Source of the DNA: Nocardioidaceae bacterium
GTDB lineage: Bacteria > Actinomycetota > Actinomycetes > Propionibacteriales > Nocardioidaceae
DNA: 64,000 bases
Direction of reading: 5' to 3'
Assembly: GCA_030447805.1 (NCBI GenBank)
Contig: JAUJOE010000003.1
Coordinates: forward strand, 280,727-344,726
Part shown: piece by piece, positions 38,601 through 46,428 of the stretch
Layout: the number at the start of each line of letters is the position of its first letter
Numbering within the stretch: position 1 is the stretch's first letter
Position numbers and translations under genes: made by a program
Notes under the pieces: generated by a model
Database searches by the model: none
What the model saw: the letters and a program-made list of their open reading frames with translations, nothing else
What the model was told of the DNA's origin: nothing

Positions 38601-39389
38601 ATGTCGAGTGGAGTGTTGGGGCCGCAGCGCGCTGAGGTTCCAGCTAAGACGCTGCGCCAGGACAACTGGTGGGTTGCGCCGGTCACTACCTTCCTCGTGT
38701 TCCTGGCGTTCATCATCTACTCGACCTGGCGCGCCTTCGACGGCGACAACTACTACTCCTCGCCGTACCTCTCGCCGTTCTACTCCCCGTGCCTGACCGA
38801 CTCCTGCGTCGAGGGCTCGTCTGACTTCGGCCAGCCGTTCTCGTGGTGGCAGCTGTCGCCTGCCCTGCTGATCTTGATCTTCCCGCTCGGCTTCCGGCTG
38901 ACCTGCTACTACTACCGCAAGGCCTACTACCGGGCGTTCTGGCTCTCCCCACCCGCCTGCGCGGTCGCCGAGCCGCACTCCAACTACACCGGCGAGACCC
39001 GGTTCCCGCTGATCTTTCAGAACATCCACCGCTACTTCTGGTACGCCGCGATGCTGGTCTCGCTGGTGCTGACCTTCGACGTGCTGCTCGCCTTCCGCGA
39101 CGCGGACCACGAGTGGGGCCACATGGGCCTCGGCACGCTGATCATGCTGGTCAACGTCGTGCTGATCTGGCTGTACACCCTGTCGTGCCACTCCTGCCGC
39201 CACATCGTCGGCGGGCGGCTGCGGCACTTCTCCAAGCACCCGATGCGCTACAAGCTGTGGACCTGGGTGTCGAAGCTGAACCGCGACCACGCGAAGTACG
39301 CCTGGGTGTCGCTGTTCTCCGTCGCGCTCACCGACTTCTACATCTACCTGCTGGCGACCGGCCAGTTCACCGACCCGAGGTTCTTCTGA
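38601..39389 (+). CDS. sdhC: Succinate dehydrogenase membrane anchor subunit (Sdh1 type)
   Basis: 262 aa with five predicted helices (VAPVTTFLVFLAFIIYSTWR, SPALLILIFPLGFRLTCYYY, YFWYAAMLVSLVLTFDVLLA, GTLIMLVNVVLIWLYTLSCH, YAWVSLFSVALTDFYIYLLA). It matches the Rv0249c-type anchor. Cys/His clusters SPCLTDSCVE and LSCHSCRHIVGG are present; from memory, the mycobacterial Sdh1 anchor holds a membrane-embedded Rieske-type [2Fe-2S] cluster instead of haem. First gene of sdhCAB. Confidence 0.87.
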   Translation: MSSGVLGPQRAEVPAKTLRQDNWWVAPVTTFLVFLAFIIYSTWRAFDGDNYYSSPYLSPFYSPCLTDSCVEGSSDFGQPFSWWQLSPALLILIFPLGFRLTCYYYRKAYYRAFWLSPPACAVAEPHSNYTGETRFPLIFQNIHRYFWYAAMLVSLVLTFDVLLAFRDADHEWGHMGLGTLIMLVNVVLIWLYTLSCHSCRHIVGGRLRHFSKHPMRYKLWTWVSKLNRDHAKYAWVSLFSVALTDFYIYLLATGQFTDPRFF

Positions 39390-39394
39390 CGGCC

Positions 39395-41317
39395 ATGACC
39401 GACACCACCGGCAGCCCTGACACCACCGGCAGCACCGCGGCTGATGCACCGACTCGCCACCCGATGACCGGCAACCGCCTGACTGCTGAGGCTGCCGCGG
39501 AGGGGCACGGGTTCGAGGAGCACGCGTACGACGTCGTGGTGATCGGCGCTGGGGGCGCTGGGCTGCGCGCCGCGATCGCCGCGCACGACGCCGGCGCGCG
39601 CACCGCGATCGTGTGCAAGTCGCTGCTCGGCAAGGCCCACACCGTGATGGCCGAGGGTGGCATCGCCGCGGCCATGGGCAACGCCTACCCCGAGGACAAC
39701 TGGAAGGTGCACTTCCGCGACACGATGCGCGGCGGGAAGATGCTCAACCACTGGCGGATGGCCGAGCTGCACGCGCAGGAGGCTCCTGAGCGCGTCCTCG
39801 AGCTGGAGGAGTGGGGGGCGCTGTTCGACCGCACCAGCGACGGCCTCATCTCCCAGCGCGACTTCGGTGGCCATCGCTACGCCCGCCTCGCCCACGTCGG
39901 CGACCGCACCGGGCTGGAGATGATCCGCACCCTGCAGCAACGGGCCGTCGCGCTCGGCATCGACGTGTTCATGGAGTGCACGATCACCGAGATCTTCAAG
40001 ACTCCCTCGGACGAGGGTGAGCGCGTCTCCGGCGCGTTCGGCTACTGGCGCGAGACCGGCCGCTTCATCGTCTTCAAGACCCCCAGCGTGGTGCTCGCCA
40101 CCGGAGGCATCGGCAAGTCGTACCGGGTGACGAGCAACTCCTGGGAGTACACCGGCGACGGGCACGCGCTCGCGCTGCGCACCGGGGCGTCGCTGATCAA
40201 CATGGAGTTCGTGCAGTTCCACCCGACCGGGATGGTGTGGCCGCCCTCGGTGCGCGGCATCTTGGTGACGGAGTCGGTGCGCGGCGATGGCGGCGTACTC
40301 CGCAACTCCGAGGGCAAGCGGTTCATGTTCGACTACATCCCCGAGTACTTCAAAGGGGAGACCGCCGACAACGAAGAAGAGGCCGACCGGTGGTACGAGG
40401 ACAAGACGAACAACCGCCGGCCCCCTGAGCTGCTGCCGCGCGACGAGGTGGCGCGGGCGATCAACTCCGAGATCAAGGCCGACCGCGGCTCACCCCACGG
40501 CGGGGTGTTCCTCGACATCGCCTCGCGGCGCGACGCGGAGTTCATCCAGCGGCGGCTCCCGTCGATGTACCACCAGTTCAAGGAGCTCGCCGACGTCGAC
40601 ATCACGGCGGAGCCGATGGAGATCGGGCCGACCTGCCACTACGTGATGGGCGGTGTCGAGGTCGACCCCGACACCGGCGCGTCCAGCGTCGAGGGCCTGT
40701 ACGCCGCGGGCGAGGTGGCCGGCGGAATGCACGGCTCGAACCGGCTCGGCGGCAACTCCCTGTCTGACCTGCTCGTCTTCGGCAACCGGGCCGGCATCGA
40801 CGCGGCGCAGACCGCCTTGAAGTCCAGCAACCAGTCCCTGCAGGTGCGCGACGAGGAGGTCAGGGCGGCGGCCGAGCGTGCCCTCGCGCCGTTCTCGATC
40901 GCCGGCGGTGAGAACCCCTACACGATCCAGTACAACCTGCAGGATCTGATGCAGAACCTGGTCGGAATCATCCGCAAGTCCGACGAGCTGAGCACGTCAC
41001 TTCGCGAGATCGAGGCCCTGAAGGAACGGGCCAGTCGGCTCTCGGTCGAGGGCAACCGCCAGTACAACCCTGGCTGGCACCTGGCCCTCGACCTGTCGAA
41101 CATGCTGCTCGTGTCGGAGTGCATCGCCACCGCGGCGCTGGAGCGCCAGGAGTCCCGCGGTGGACACACCCGCGACGACTTCCCCGGCCCCGACCCGCAC
41201 TGGGGCGGGCGCAACCTCGTACTGACGTTGGGCGACGACGGTCGCGTCGAGCTCCGGCACCAGCCGCTGCCGGCGATGCCCGAGGAGCTGCAAGACCTGT
41301 TCGAGGCCCAGCCATGA
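39395..41317 (+). CDS. sdhA: Succinate dehydrogenase flavoprotein subunit
   Basis: 640 aa. The FAD-binding DVVVIGAGGAGLRAAIAAHD, the covalent-flavin region GKAHTVMAEGGIAAAMGN, the substrate region FVQFHPTGMVWPPS, the catalytic-domain MEIGPTCHYVMGGVEVDPDT and the C-terminal GGHTRDDFPGPDPHW are all conserved. ATG 39395 is five bases after the sdhC stop; the track ORF extends upstream across sdhC out of frame and is not real there. Oxidises succinate to fumarate at the cytoplasmic face. Confidence 0.95.
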   Translation: MTDTTGSPDTTGSTAADAPTRHPMTGNRLTAEAAAEGHGFEEHAYDVVVIGAGGAGLRAAIAAHDAGARTAIVCKSLLGKAHTVMAEGGIAAAMGNAYPEDNWKVHFRDTMRGGKMLNHWRMAELHAQEAPERVLELEEWGALFDRTSDGLISQRDFGGHRYARLAHVGDRTGLEMIRTLQQRAVALGIDVFMECTITEIFKTPSDEGERVSGAFGYWRETGRFIVFKTPSVVLATGGIGKSYRVTSNSWEYTGDGHALALRTGASLINMEFVQFHPTGMVWPPSVRGILVTESVRGDGGVLRNSEGKRFMFDYIPEYFKGETADNEEEADRWYEDKTNNRRPPELLPRDEVARAINSEIKADRGSPHGGVFLDIASRRDAEFIQRRLPSMYHQFKELADVDITAEPMEIGPTCHYVMGGVEVDPDTGASSVEGLYAAGEVAGGMHGSNRLGGNSLSDLLVFGNRAGIDAAQTALKSSNQSLQVRDEEVRAAAERALAPFSIAGGENPYTIQYNLQDLMQNLVGIIRKSDELSTSLREIEALKERASRLSVEGNRQYNPGWHLALDLSNMLLVSECIATAALERQESRGGHTRDDFPGPDPHWGGRNLVLTLGDDGRVELRHQPLPAMPEELQDLFEAQP

Positions 41318-41330
41318 CCGAGGTGAACTG

Positions 41331-42104
41331 ATGGGGTACGAGCTGAAGCTGCGGGTGTGGCGAGGCGACGCGTCCGGCGGCGGCCTGAACGAGTACGCCG
41401 TACAGGTCGAGGAGGGCGAGGTCGTGCTCGACGCGATCCACCGGCTACAGGCGACCCAAGCCGGTGACCTGGCCGTGCGGTGGAACTGCAAGGCCGGCAA
41501 GTGCGGCTCGTGCAGCGCCGAGATCAACGGCCGGCCGCGGCTGATGTGCATGACCCGGCTCGCCGACTTCGCCGAGGGCGACGTCATCACGGTGACCCCG
41601 ATGCGGTCGTTCCCGGTGATCCGCGACCTGGTGACCGATGTCTCGTACAACTACGAGAAGGCCCGCGAGGTGCCGTCGTTCGCCCCCACTCCCCGAGACC
41701 CCGACGGCAAACGGCGGATGATGCAGGTCGACGTCGAGCGGGGCCAGGAGTTCCGCAAGTGCATCGAGTGCTTCTTGTGCCAGAACACCTGCCACGTCGT
41801 GCGTGACCACGACCACAACAAGCCGGCGTTCGCGGGTCCGCGGTTCTTCCTCCGGTACGCCGAGCTCGACATGCACCCGCTCGACACCAACGACCGGCGC
41901 AAGCTGTCCCAAGACGCCGCTGGACTCGGCATGTGCAACATCACCAAGTGCTGCACGGAGGTCTGCCCCGAGGGCATCAAGATCACCGACAACGCGATCA
42001 TCCCGATGAAGGAGCGGGTCGCCGACCGCAAGTACGACCCGGTCGTGTGGCTCGGCTCGAAGATCTTCAAGCGCGGTGACCGGGCCAGCCGCGAAGAGGT
42101 GTGA
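41331..42104 (+). CDS. sdhB: Succinate dehydrogenase iron-sulfur subunit
   Basis: 257 aa. The [2Fe-2S] ligands are in WNCKAGKCGSCSAEINGRPR LMC, the C-terminal clusters in CIECFLCQNTCHVV and CNITKCCTEVCPEG. It carries electrons from SdhA to the anchor. It lies 13 bp after sdhA and ends the operon. Confidence 0.95.
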   Translation: MGYELKLRVWRGDASGGGLNEYAVQVEEGEVVLDAIHRLQATQAGDLAVRWNCKAGKCGSCSAEINGRPRLMCMTRLADFAEGDVITVTPMRSFPVIRDLVTDVSYNYEKAREVPSFAPTPRDPDGKRRMMQVDVERGQEFRKCIECFLCQNTCHVVRDHDHNKPAFAGPRFFLRYAELDMHPLDTNDRRKLSQDAAGLGMCNITKCCTEVCPEGIKITDNAIIPMKERVADRKYDPVVWLGSKIFKRGDRASREEV

Positions 42105-42237
42105 AACCGTCGATTCCCCGTCGGCTGCTGAGTTATGGCTGAGGTCTGGACCGGACTGCAGGGAACTTGTCGACGAGTTCGTTGCCTCACATGGCAAGCG
42201 AGTCGGCCTCGACGGCTTCCTGGGCGCCCAGCCTCGT

Positions 42238-42253
42238 TCGACGAGCTTGTCGA
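42238..42253. repeat. Near-palindrome TCGACGAGCTTGTCGA
   Basis: A 16-base near-perfect palindrome in the gap after sdhB, in the context GTTCGACGAGCTTGTCGAGA CC. Very similar words recur as dispersed palindromes in many related actinobacterial genomes, as I recall, so this is likely a REP-like element or a terminator for sdhB. Confidence 0.5.
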
Positions 42254-42282
42254 GACCTGGCCGGTTCAGGCGTGCCACCAGA

Positions 42283-43190
42283 GTGAGACCACCCGCACCT
42301 TTGGCGTCGTACGGCTTCCGCTGGAACCTGCTCGACTCCACCACTCTCCGCTGGTGGCCGCAGGGGATCACCACGTCGGCCGACGCCTCCGAGACGGGGC
42401 TCGTCGGCGGTCGGGAGTTCGTCGTCGTGTCGTGGTACGCGAAGAAGGTCCGCAGGCGCAGCCCCGGCGTGCGGCTGACCTTCGTCGATGTCACCGACCG
42501 CGAGCGGCCGACGTACCACCATGTGCTGCTGGTCGAACCGGTCCGCGACGTTCGCACCGGTGCTGTGCAGCCGCGGCTGGTGCACGTGCACGCCGGCGGT
42601 ATCGCTTGGCACGGGACGACGATCTGGGTGGTCGACACGTACGGCGGGTTCCGGCTGTTCGATGTCCGGGACCTGCTGCGACTCGAGGGGGCGACCATCG
42701 AGGGGTACCGGTACGTGCTGCCGCAGCGGTCGTCGTACTCAGCAGCGGCTGAGGAGGGGACGCAGCGGTTCGCTTCTCGTTCGTCTCGCTGGACCGAAGC
42801 GGCTCGGTGCCGTGCCTGGTCACCGGCGAGTACGGCGGCGCGGACGCGACGCGGCGGCTCGCCCGGTTCCGGATCGACCCTGTTTCCGGCGGGTTGGCGT
42901 TGGACGACGGCGTCGCCCGGCCGGTGGAGGTCAGCCACGACGGACCGCAGCGGATGCAGGGTGCTGTGTCGGTGGGCGGTCGGCAGTACCTGGCGACCAG
43001 CAACGGACGGTGGCACCGTGGGACCTTGTGGAGCAGGCAGGGCGATGAGGCGCTGCAGGAACGCGGGCCCGTGCTGGCGGTCGGCCCCGAGGACCTGGCC
43101 TACTGGCGGCAGCGGGACGAGCTGTGGAACGTCACCGAGCACCCCCTGCGCCGGTACGTCTACGCCGTGCCGCGGGCCAAGCTCGACTAA
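42283..43190 (+). CDS. Conserved hypothetical protein, frameshift near 42775
   Basis: About 302 aa after repair. LLDSTTLRWWPQGITTSADA, FVVVSWYAKKVRRRSPGVRL, HAGGIAWHGTTIWVVDTYGG FRLFDVRDLL, then in another frame FSFVSLDRSGSVPCLVTGEY and QGAVSVGGRQYLATSNGRWH. This is a beta-rich, propeller-like protein of a family seen in actinobacteria without known function. The GTG 42283 start comes just after the palindrome; longer ORF extensions would run through non-coding repeat. Confidence 0.62.
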
Positions 43191-43213
43191 CAAGCCGCGC
43201 CGCCCCGCAGCCG

Positions 43214-43280
43214 GCCGCAAACTGGAACGATCTTGCACTCAATAGCTGCCTCCAACTGCAACAATGTTCCAGTTTGCGGC
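43214..43280. promoter_or_regulatory. 15-bp perfect inverted repeat before the pterin dehydratase gene
   Basis: GCCGCAAACTGGAAC (43214-43228) and GTTCCAGTTTGCGGC (43266-43280) are exact inverted arms with a 37-base loop. The right arm ends four bases before the Shine-Dalgarno region GAAGGG and 15 bases before ATG 43296. It could terminate the upstream gene or mask the start of the downstream gene. Confidence 0.6.
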
Positions 43281-43295
43281 GGTGAAGGGAGCAGC

Positions 43296-43613
43296 ATGCG
43301 TGATCTGTTGAGCGCTGAGGAACTCGACGAGGCGCTGCGCTCGACCGTGCCGTCGTGGCGCGTCGAGGACGGCATGCTGGTGCGCTCGATCACGGCGCCC
43401 AGCTTCGCCGAGGGCATTCGCCTCGTCGACGAGGTGGCGGCCGTGGCGGACCAGATCGACCACCATCCCGACATCGATATCCGCTGGACCACGGTGACAA
43501 TCCGGCTGGCCACCCATTCCGCGGGCGGTCTCACCGAGATGGACGTGCAGCTAGCCGCCGCCATCGACCGCCTGGCAGCCGGCGTCTCCGAGGTCGGCGA
43601 CGAGGGCGGATAG
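43296..43613 (+). CDS. 4a-hydroxytetrahydrobiopterin dehydratase
   Basis: 105 aa pterin-4a-carbinolamine dehydratase. The catalytic motif is VADQIDHHPDIDIRWTTVTI ([ED]-x-x-HHP), with LVDEVAAVAD before and THSAGGLTEMDVQLAAAIDR after. The start is ATG 43296 with AGGGAGC upstream; the longer track ORF begins inside the inverted repeat. It recycles oxidised pterin cofactors; no aromatic hydroxylase is in the window. Confidence 0.9.
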   Translation: MRDLLSAEELDEALRSTVPSWRVEDGMLVRSITAPSFAEGIRLVDEVAAVADQIDHHPDIDIRWTTVTIRLATHSAGGLTEMDVQLAAAIDRLAAGVSEVGDEGG

Positions 43614-43646
43614 GCTCCGACGAGTACGCCGTCCAGGGGGCCCGCT

Positions 43647-44409
43647 TTGCGACTTCTCCTCACTGCCCTGAACTGCCCGAAGGGCGAGGTCACGACGAAC
43701 CTGGCCCGCCATCACGAACTGCTGGAGCAGGGCGCAGCTGCCGGCTGTGACCTCGTCCTGCTGCCGGAGATGTCGCTGACGGGATACCTGCACCAAGCGG
43801 CCATCACGCTCGCCGACCCGTCGGTGGCGGAGCTGGTGGAGGCCACCGAGGGCCGGCCTGCGCTGTGCTTCGGCCTGGTCGAGGAGAGCGCGCCAGGCCA
43901 GTCGCCGTACATCACCCAGGTGCTGGCCGCCGACGGTCAGGTCGCCGCCGTGCATCGCAAGGCGGGGCTGGGAGAAGGCGAACACGAGCACTTCGTGCCG
44001 GGTGACCCCAGTGACCGCCTGACGCTGGCGGGAGTGCCGGTGTCGCTGGCCGTGTGCGCCGAGATCGGCACCGAGCCGCCGTACCAGCTCGAGTCGACGC
44101 TGGTGCTGGCGCCGGCAGCCCAGGCCTGTACGGCAACCGGCGTCGCGCCGAAGCGGACTGGCGCAGCGGTTTTGACTGGTGGCGCGGCAGCGTCGTCGAC
44201 GACGCCAGCGGCTTGCTCGGCCCTGACCAATGGCTCGCGGTATCGACCCAGGCCGGTGCCACCGTCGATGAGGACTTCCCCGGCTGGGCGGCGCTCGTCG
44301 GGCCTGGAGGCGTAGTCGTGGCCGAGCTCCCCGACTGGCGCGAGGGCAGTCTGTCGTCGAGGTGCCGATGGCAGCCAGCCGGGTCATGGGGCCGAGGAAT
44401 TCACGCTGA
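43647..44409 (+). CDS. Carbon-nitrogen hydrolase (nitrilase superfamily), two frame breaks
   Basis: The catalytic triad is visible: Glu in LVLLPEMSLTGY, Lys in AAVHRKAGLGEGEHEHFVPG, Cys in VSLAVCAEIG. The first break is near 44130, after which RSGFDWWRGSVVDDASGLLG and VSTQAGATVDEDFPGWAALV are in another frame; a second near 44362 leads to VEVPMAASRVMGPRNSR and a stop at 44407-44409. The start is TTG 43647. It is an amidase-like enzyme of unknown substrate. Confidence 0.8.
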
Positions 44410-44439
44410 GTGCCCTGCCCCTGGCCCGGGCACGTGCCT

Positions 44440-45301
44440 GTGACAGGGTTGGCCGGTGCAGCCCCCGATCCGTCTGCCGGCGACGGCGGTGCTGGCCCGA
44501 CACCCGGTGAGCTTCTCGTGGTGGCCCGCGAGGCAGCTGGGGTGGCGGCTGAGTTGGCCCTGTCCTGGCGGCAACGGGCCGACGACCTTGCGCATCGAAG
44601 AGAAGACGGGTCCGTGGGACTTGGTGAGTCAGGCGGACCGGCAGGTGGAGGACGCCGTACGCGCGGTGCTCGCGCAACACCGGCCCGACGACCGCGTGCT
44701 CGGCGAAGAGAGCGGCGAGGCCGCCGGCGTCAGCGAGATCCAGTGGATCGTGGACCCGATCGACGGGACCTTGAGCTACCTGTACGGCCTGCCGGACTGG
44801 ACCGTCAGCATCGCAGCGGCGCGCGTCGGCGATGGCCAGCTGCTCGCCGGGGTGGTATCAGCACCAGTGCTCGGCCGGGTGGTCGAGGCCTCTCGCGGCG
44901 GCGGCACCTGGATGAACGGCCGCCCTGTCAATGTCCGGAGCACCGCTGAGCTCAGCCACGCTCTCGTGGGGATCAACTTCGGACGAGGTGAGACGCGCGA
45001 CAAGGCCGGCCGGATGGTTGATGCACTGCTGCCCCGGGTGCGGCACGTTCGACGAGGAGGCAGTACGGCGGCCGCGCTTGCCGAGGTGGCCATCGGCGCA
45101 GCGGACGCCGCCTGGTCACCGGGTGGGCAGCCGTGGGACGTGGCAGCTGGCGTACTGCTGGTGCAGGAGGCCGGTGGAGTCGTCGGTGACCTCGGCGGGC
45201 GAACGCCCGGCACCTGGCCGGCGAGCGGCGACGTACTCGCCGCAACGCCGGGTCTGTGGGAGCCGCTGCACTCCCTACTGACAGAGGTGTACGCCGGCTG
45301 A
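44440..45301 (+). CDS. Inositol monophosphatase/CysQ-family phosphatase, frameshift near 44590
   Basis: Mg2+-dependent phosphatase. Metal motifs: VLGEESGEAAG, QWIVDPIDGTLSYLYGLPDW (DPxDGT) and SPGGQPWDVAAGVLLVQEAG. The N-terminal helix (TPGELLVVAREAAGVAAELA) lies in another frame and joins at RIEEKTGPWDLVSQADRQVE near 44590. The start is uncertain; GTG 44440 is one option. It could be inositol-1-phosphatase, histidinol-phosphatase or 3'(2'),5'-bisphosphate nucleotidase. Confidence 0.82.
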
Positions 45302-45367
45302 CGGCCCGGGGGCCCCCGGTTCGTGGAGTTCCTCCGGCACCAGGTGCCGGGAGCACCACAAACCGCC

Positions 45368-45772
45368 TCAACCGAGCGAGTGCAGGGTGTCGAGGAGCCG
45401 TCGGACCCTGCCGTCGATGTCACCAACGATGCGGCGTACGTCGTCAAGGTCTTGACCGGCTGGGTCATCCACTGGCCAGTCCTCATAGCGTTTGCCAGGA
45501 AGGAACGGGCACGTCTCGCCACATCCCATCGTGATCACCACATCCGCCGCCTGCACGACGTCGGTGTGAAGGTGGGTCGGCACCTCGGCGTCGGTGGAAA
45601 GTCCCCGTTCAGCGAGCACCTCGCTGACGACTGGGTTGACGGCGGCTTTGGGCTCCGACCCAGCTGAGCGCGCCTCAACGGTGCCAGCGGCATGGTGCTC
45701 GAGCAACAACCGGGCCGCGACAGATCGGCCGGAGTTGTGGATGCAGGCGAACAGCACAACGGGTCTGGTCAC
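45368..45772 (-). CDS. arsC: Arsenate reductase, low-molecular-weight phosphatase type
   Basis: 134 aa. The P-loop CIHNSGRS (CX5RS) near residues 10-17 is the catalytic site, and MGCGETCPFLPGKRYEDWPV DDPAGQ carries the resolving cysteines and the general acid. It reduces arsenate to arsenite with thioredoxin or mycothiol/mycoredoxin. The start is GTG 45772 with GAAGGA seven bases upstream. Preceded by a hairpin and a cysteine-rich micro-ORF on the same strand. No arsenite efflux gene is adjacent. Confidence 0.92.
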   Translation of the reverse strand: MTRPVVLFACIHNSGRSVAARLLLEHHAAGTVEARSAGSEPKAAVNPVVSEVLAERGLSTDAEVPTHLHTDVVQAADVVITMGCGETCPFLPGKRYEDWPVDDPAGQDLDDVRRIVGDIDGRVRRLLDTLHSLG

Positions 45773-45826
45773 GTGGGTCCTTCGTTACGACGAGCAATGG
45801 CCGATCGGGCCAGGGAAACGGCGTGG

Positions 45827-45862
45827 GTGCTGCCCCGAACCTGAACCCGCCCGGGGCAGCAC
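45827..45862 (-). promoter_or_regulatory. 11-bp GC-rich hairpin between cysteine-rich micro-ORF and arsC
   Basis: GTGCTGCCCCG (45827-45837) and CGGGGCAGCAC (45852-45862) are exact inverted arms around a 14-base loop. The hairpin starts 11 bases after the stop codon of the 16-codon ORF and ends 55 bases before arsC. In the direction of transcription it is followed by CCACGCCGTTTCCC, only weakly T-rich. It fits an attenuator or partial terminator. Confidence 0.65.
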
Positions 45863-45873
45863 GCCGGGGCGGT

Positions 45874-45924
45874 TCAGCAACAACCTTCGCAGCAGCAGTC
45901 ACTGCAGTCATCACAGCAGTCCAT
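45874..45924 (-). CDS. 16-residue cysteine-rich peptide upstream of arsC
   Basis: Too short for the ORF track. ATG 45924 to TGA 45874 reads MDCCDDCSDCCCEGCC, eight cysteines in sixteen residues plus five acidic residues. It is preceded by AAGGAGGT, a full match to the 16S anti-Shine-Dalgarno, with a 5-6 base spacer, the best ribosome binding site I see in the window. It lies downstream of the divergent ArsR operator and upstream of the arsC hairpin. Two explanations: a thiol peptide that binds arsenite or metal (metallothionein-like), or a leader peptide whose cysteine codons sense Cys-tRNA supply and control arsC. No family known to me. Confidence 0.65.
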   Translation of the reverse strand: MDCCDDCSDCCCEGCC

Positions 45925-45974
45925 GGCACACCTCCTTCCATGCGGTCCGTCGAAGCTGCCAGGCAGCGGCGCGC

Positions 45975-46021
45975 TTCGACATACGTCTAATAGTGCTAGT
46001 TCTTTGACATATGTCAAGGAG
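45975..46021. promoter_or_regulatory. Divergent arsC/arsR promoter with ArsR-type operator palindromes
   Basis: A perfect 14-base palindrome TTGACATATGTCAA lies at 46004-46017, and a related half-degenerate copy TCGACATACGTCTA at 45976-45989, centres 28 bp apart. Read on the minus strand, the palindrome gives a perfect -35 TTGACA with TATTAG about 19 bases on, a promoter for the micro-ORF/arsC transcript. Read on the plus strand TAATAG at 45988 could serve arsR. Spacing and symmetry fit binding of an ArsR dimer at both. Confidence 0.65.
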
Positions 46022-46038
46022 ATGGCACCATCGAAACC

Positions 46039-46398
46039 ATGCCAAAGGCTCTGCCTGTGCTCACCGACACGTCACCGATCTGCTGCGAGCGGCTGAACAC
46101 CGAACGGATGATGTCAACATCCGACGCGTTGGCGCTGGCTCACAGACTCAGGGCGCTCAGCGACCCGGCTCGCATCCAACTTGTGTCGCTGCTGCTGACT
46201 GAACCGAGGCAGGAATCCTGCACCTGCCTGCTCGCCCCAGCAGTTGGCCTGTCCGAGCCAACGGTCAGCCACCACCTCAAACAACTGTTGGACGCCGGCA
46301 TCGTGACGAAGGAGCGGCGCGGTATCAACGTCTACTACCGACTCGTGCCTGAGTCAGTGAAGGCCGTCGCTCGCGTCCTCGACCTCGACTGCTGCTGA
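46039..46398 (+). CDS. arsR: ArsR-family metalloregulator
   Basis: 119 aa winged-helix repressor. Helix core LAHRLRALSDPARIQLVSLL, the metal motif ESCTCLLAPAVG, recognition helix SEPTVSHHLKQLLDAGIV and wing KERRGINVYYRLV. Extra cysteine pairs are at the N-terminus (SPICCERL) and the C-terminus (DLDCC). It is divergent from the micro-ORF and arsC and presumably represses both until arsenite binds. AAGGAG lies 17 bases before ATG 46039, longer than ideal, so the exact start is uncertain. Confidence 0.9.
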   Translation: MPKALPVLTDTSPICCERLNTERMMSTSDALALAHRLRALSDPARIQLVSLLLTEPRQESCTCLLAPAVGLSEPTVSHHLKQLLDAGIVTKERRGINVYYRLVPESVKAVARVLDLDCC

Positions 46399-46428
46399 CG
46401 ACGCTTCCGGTCTCGGTCTCCGAATGGC

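Noticed and set aside
41445-43238. 597-codon minus-strand ORF opposite sdhB and the hypothetical gene
   Set aside because: Antisense shadow of sdhB; no recognisable protein features.
45675-45941. 88-codon ORF overlapping the cysteine-rich micro-ORF in another frame (MEGGVPWTAVM...)
   Set aside because: Its start lacks a ribosome binding site, the downstream part is Arg/Pro-rich shadow text across the hairpin and the arsC 5' end, and the AAGGAGGT it spans fits the inner ATG instead.
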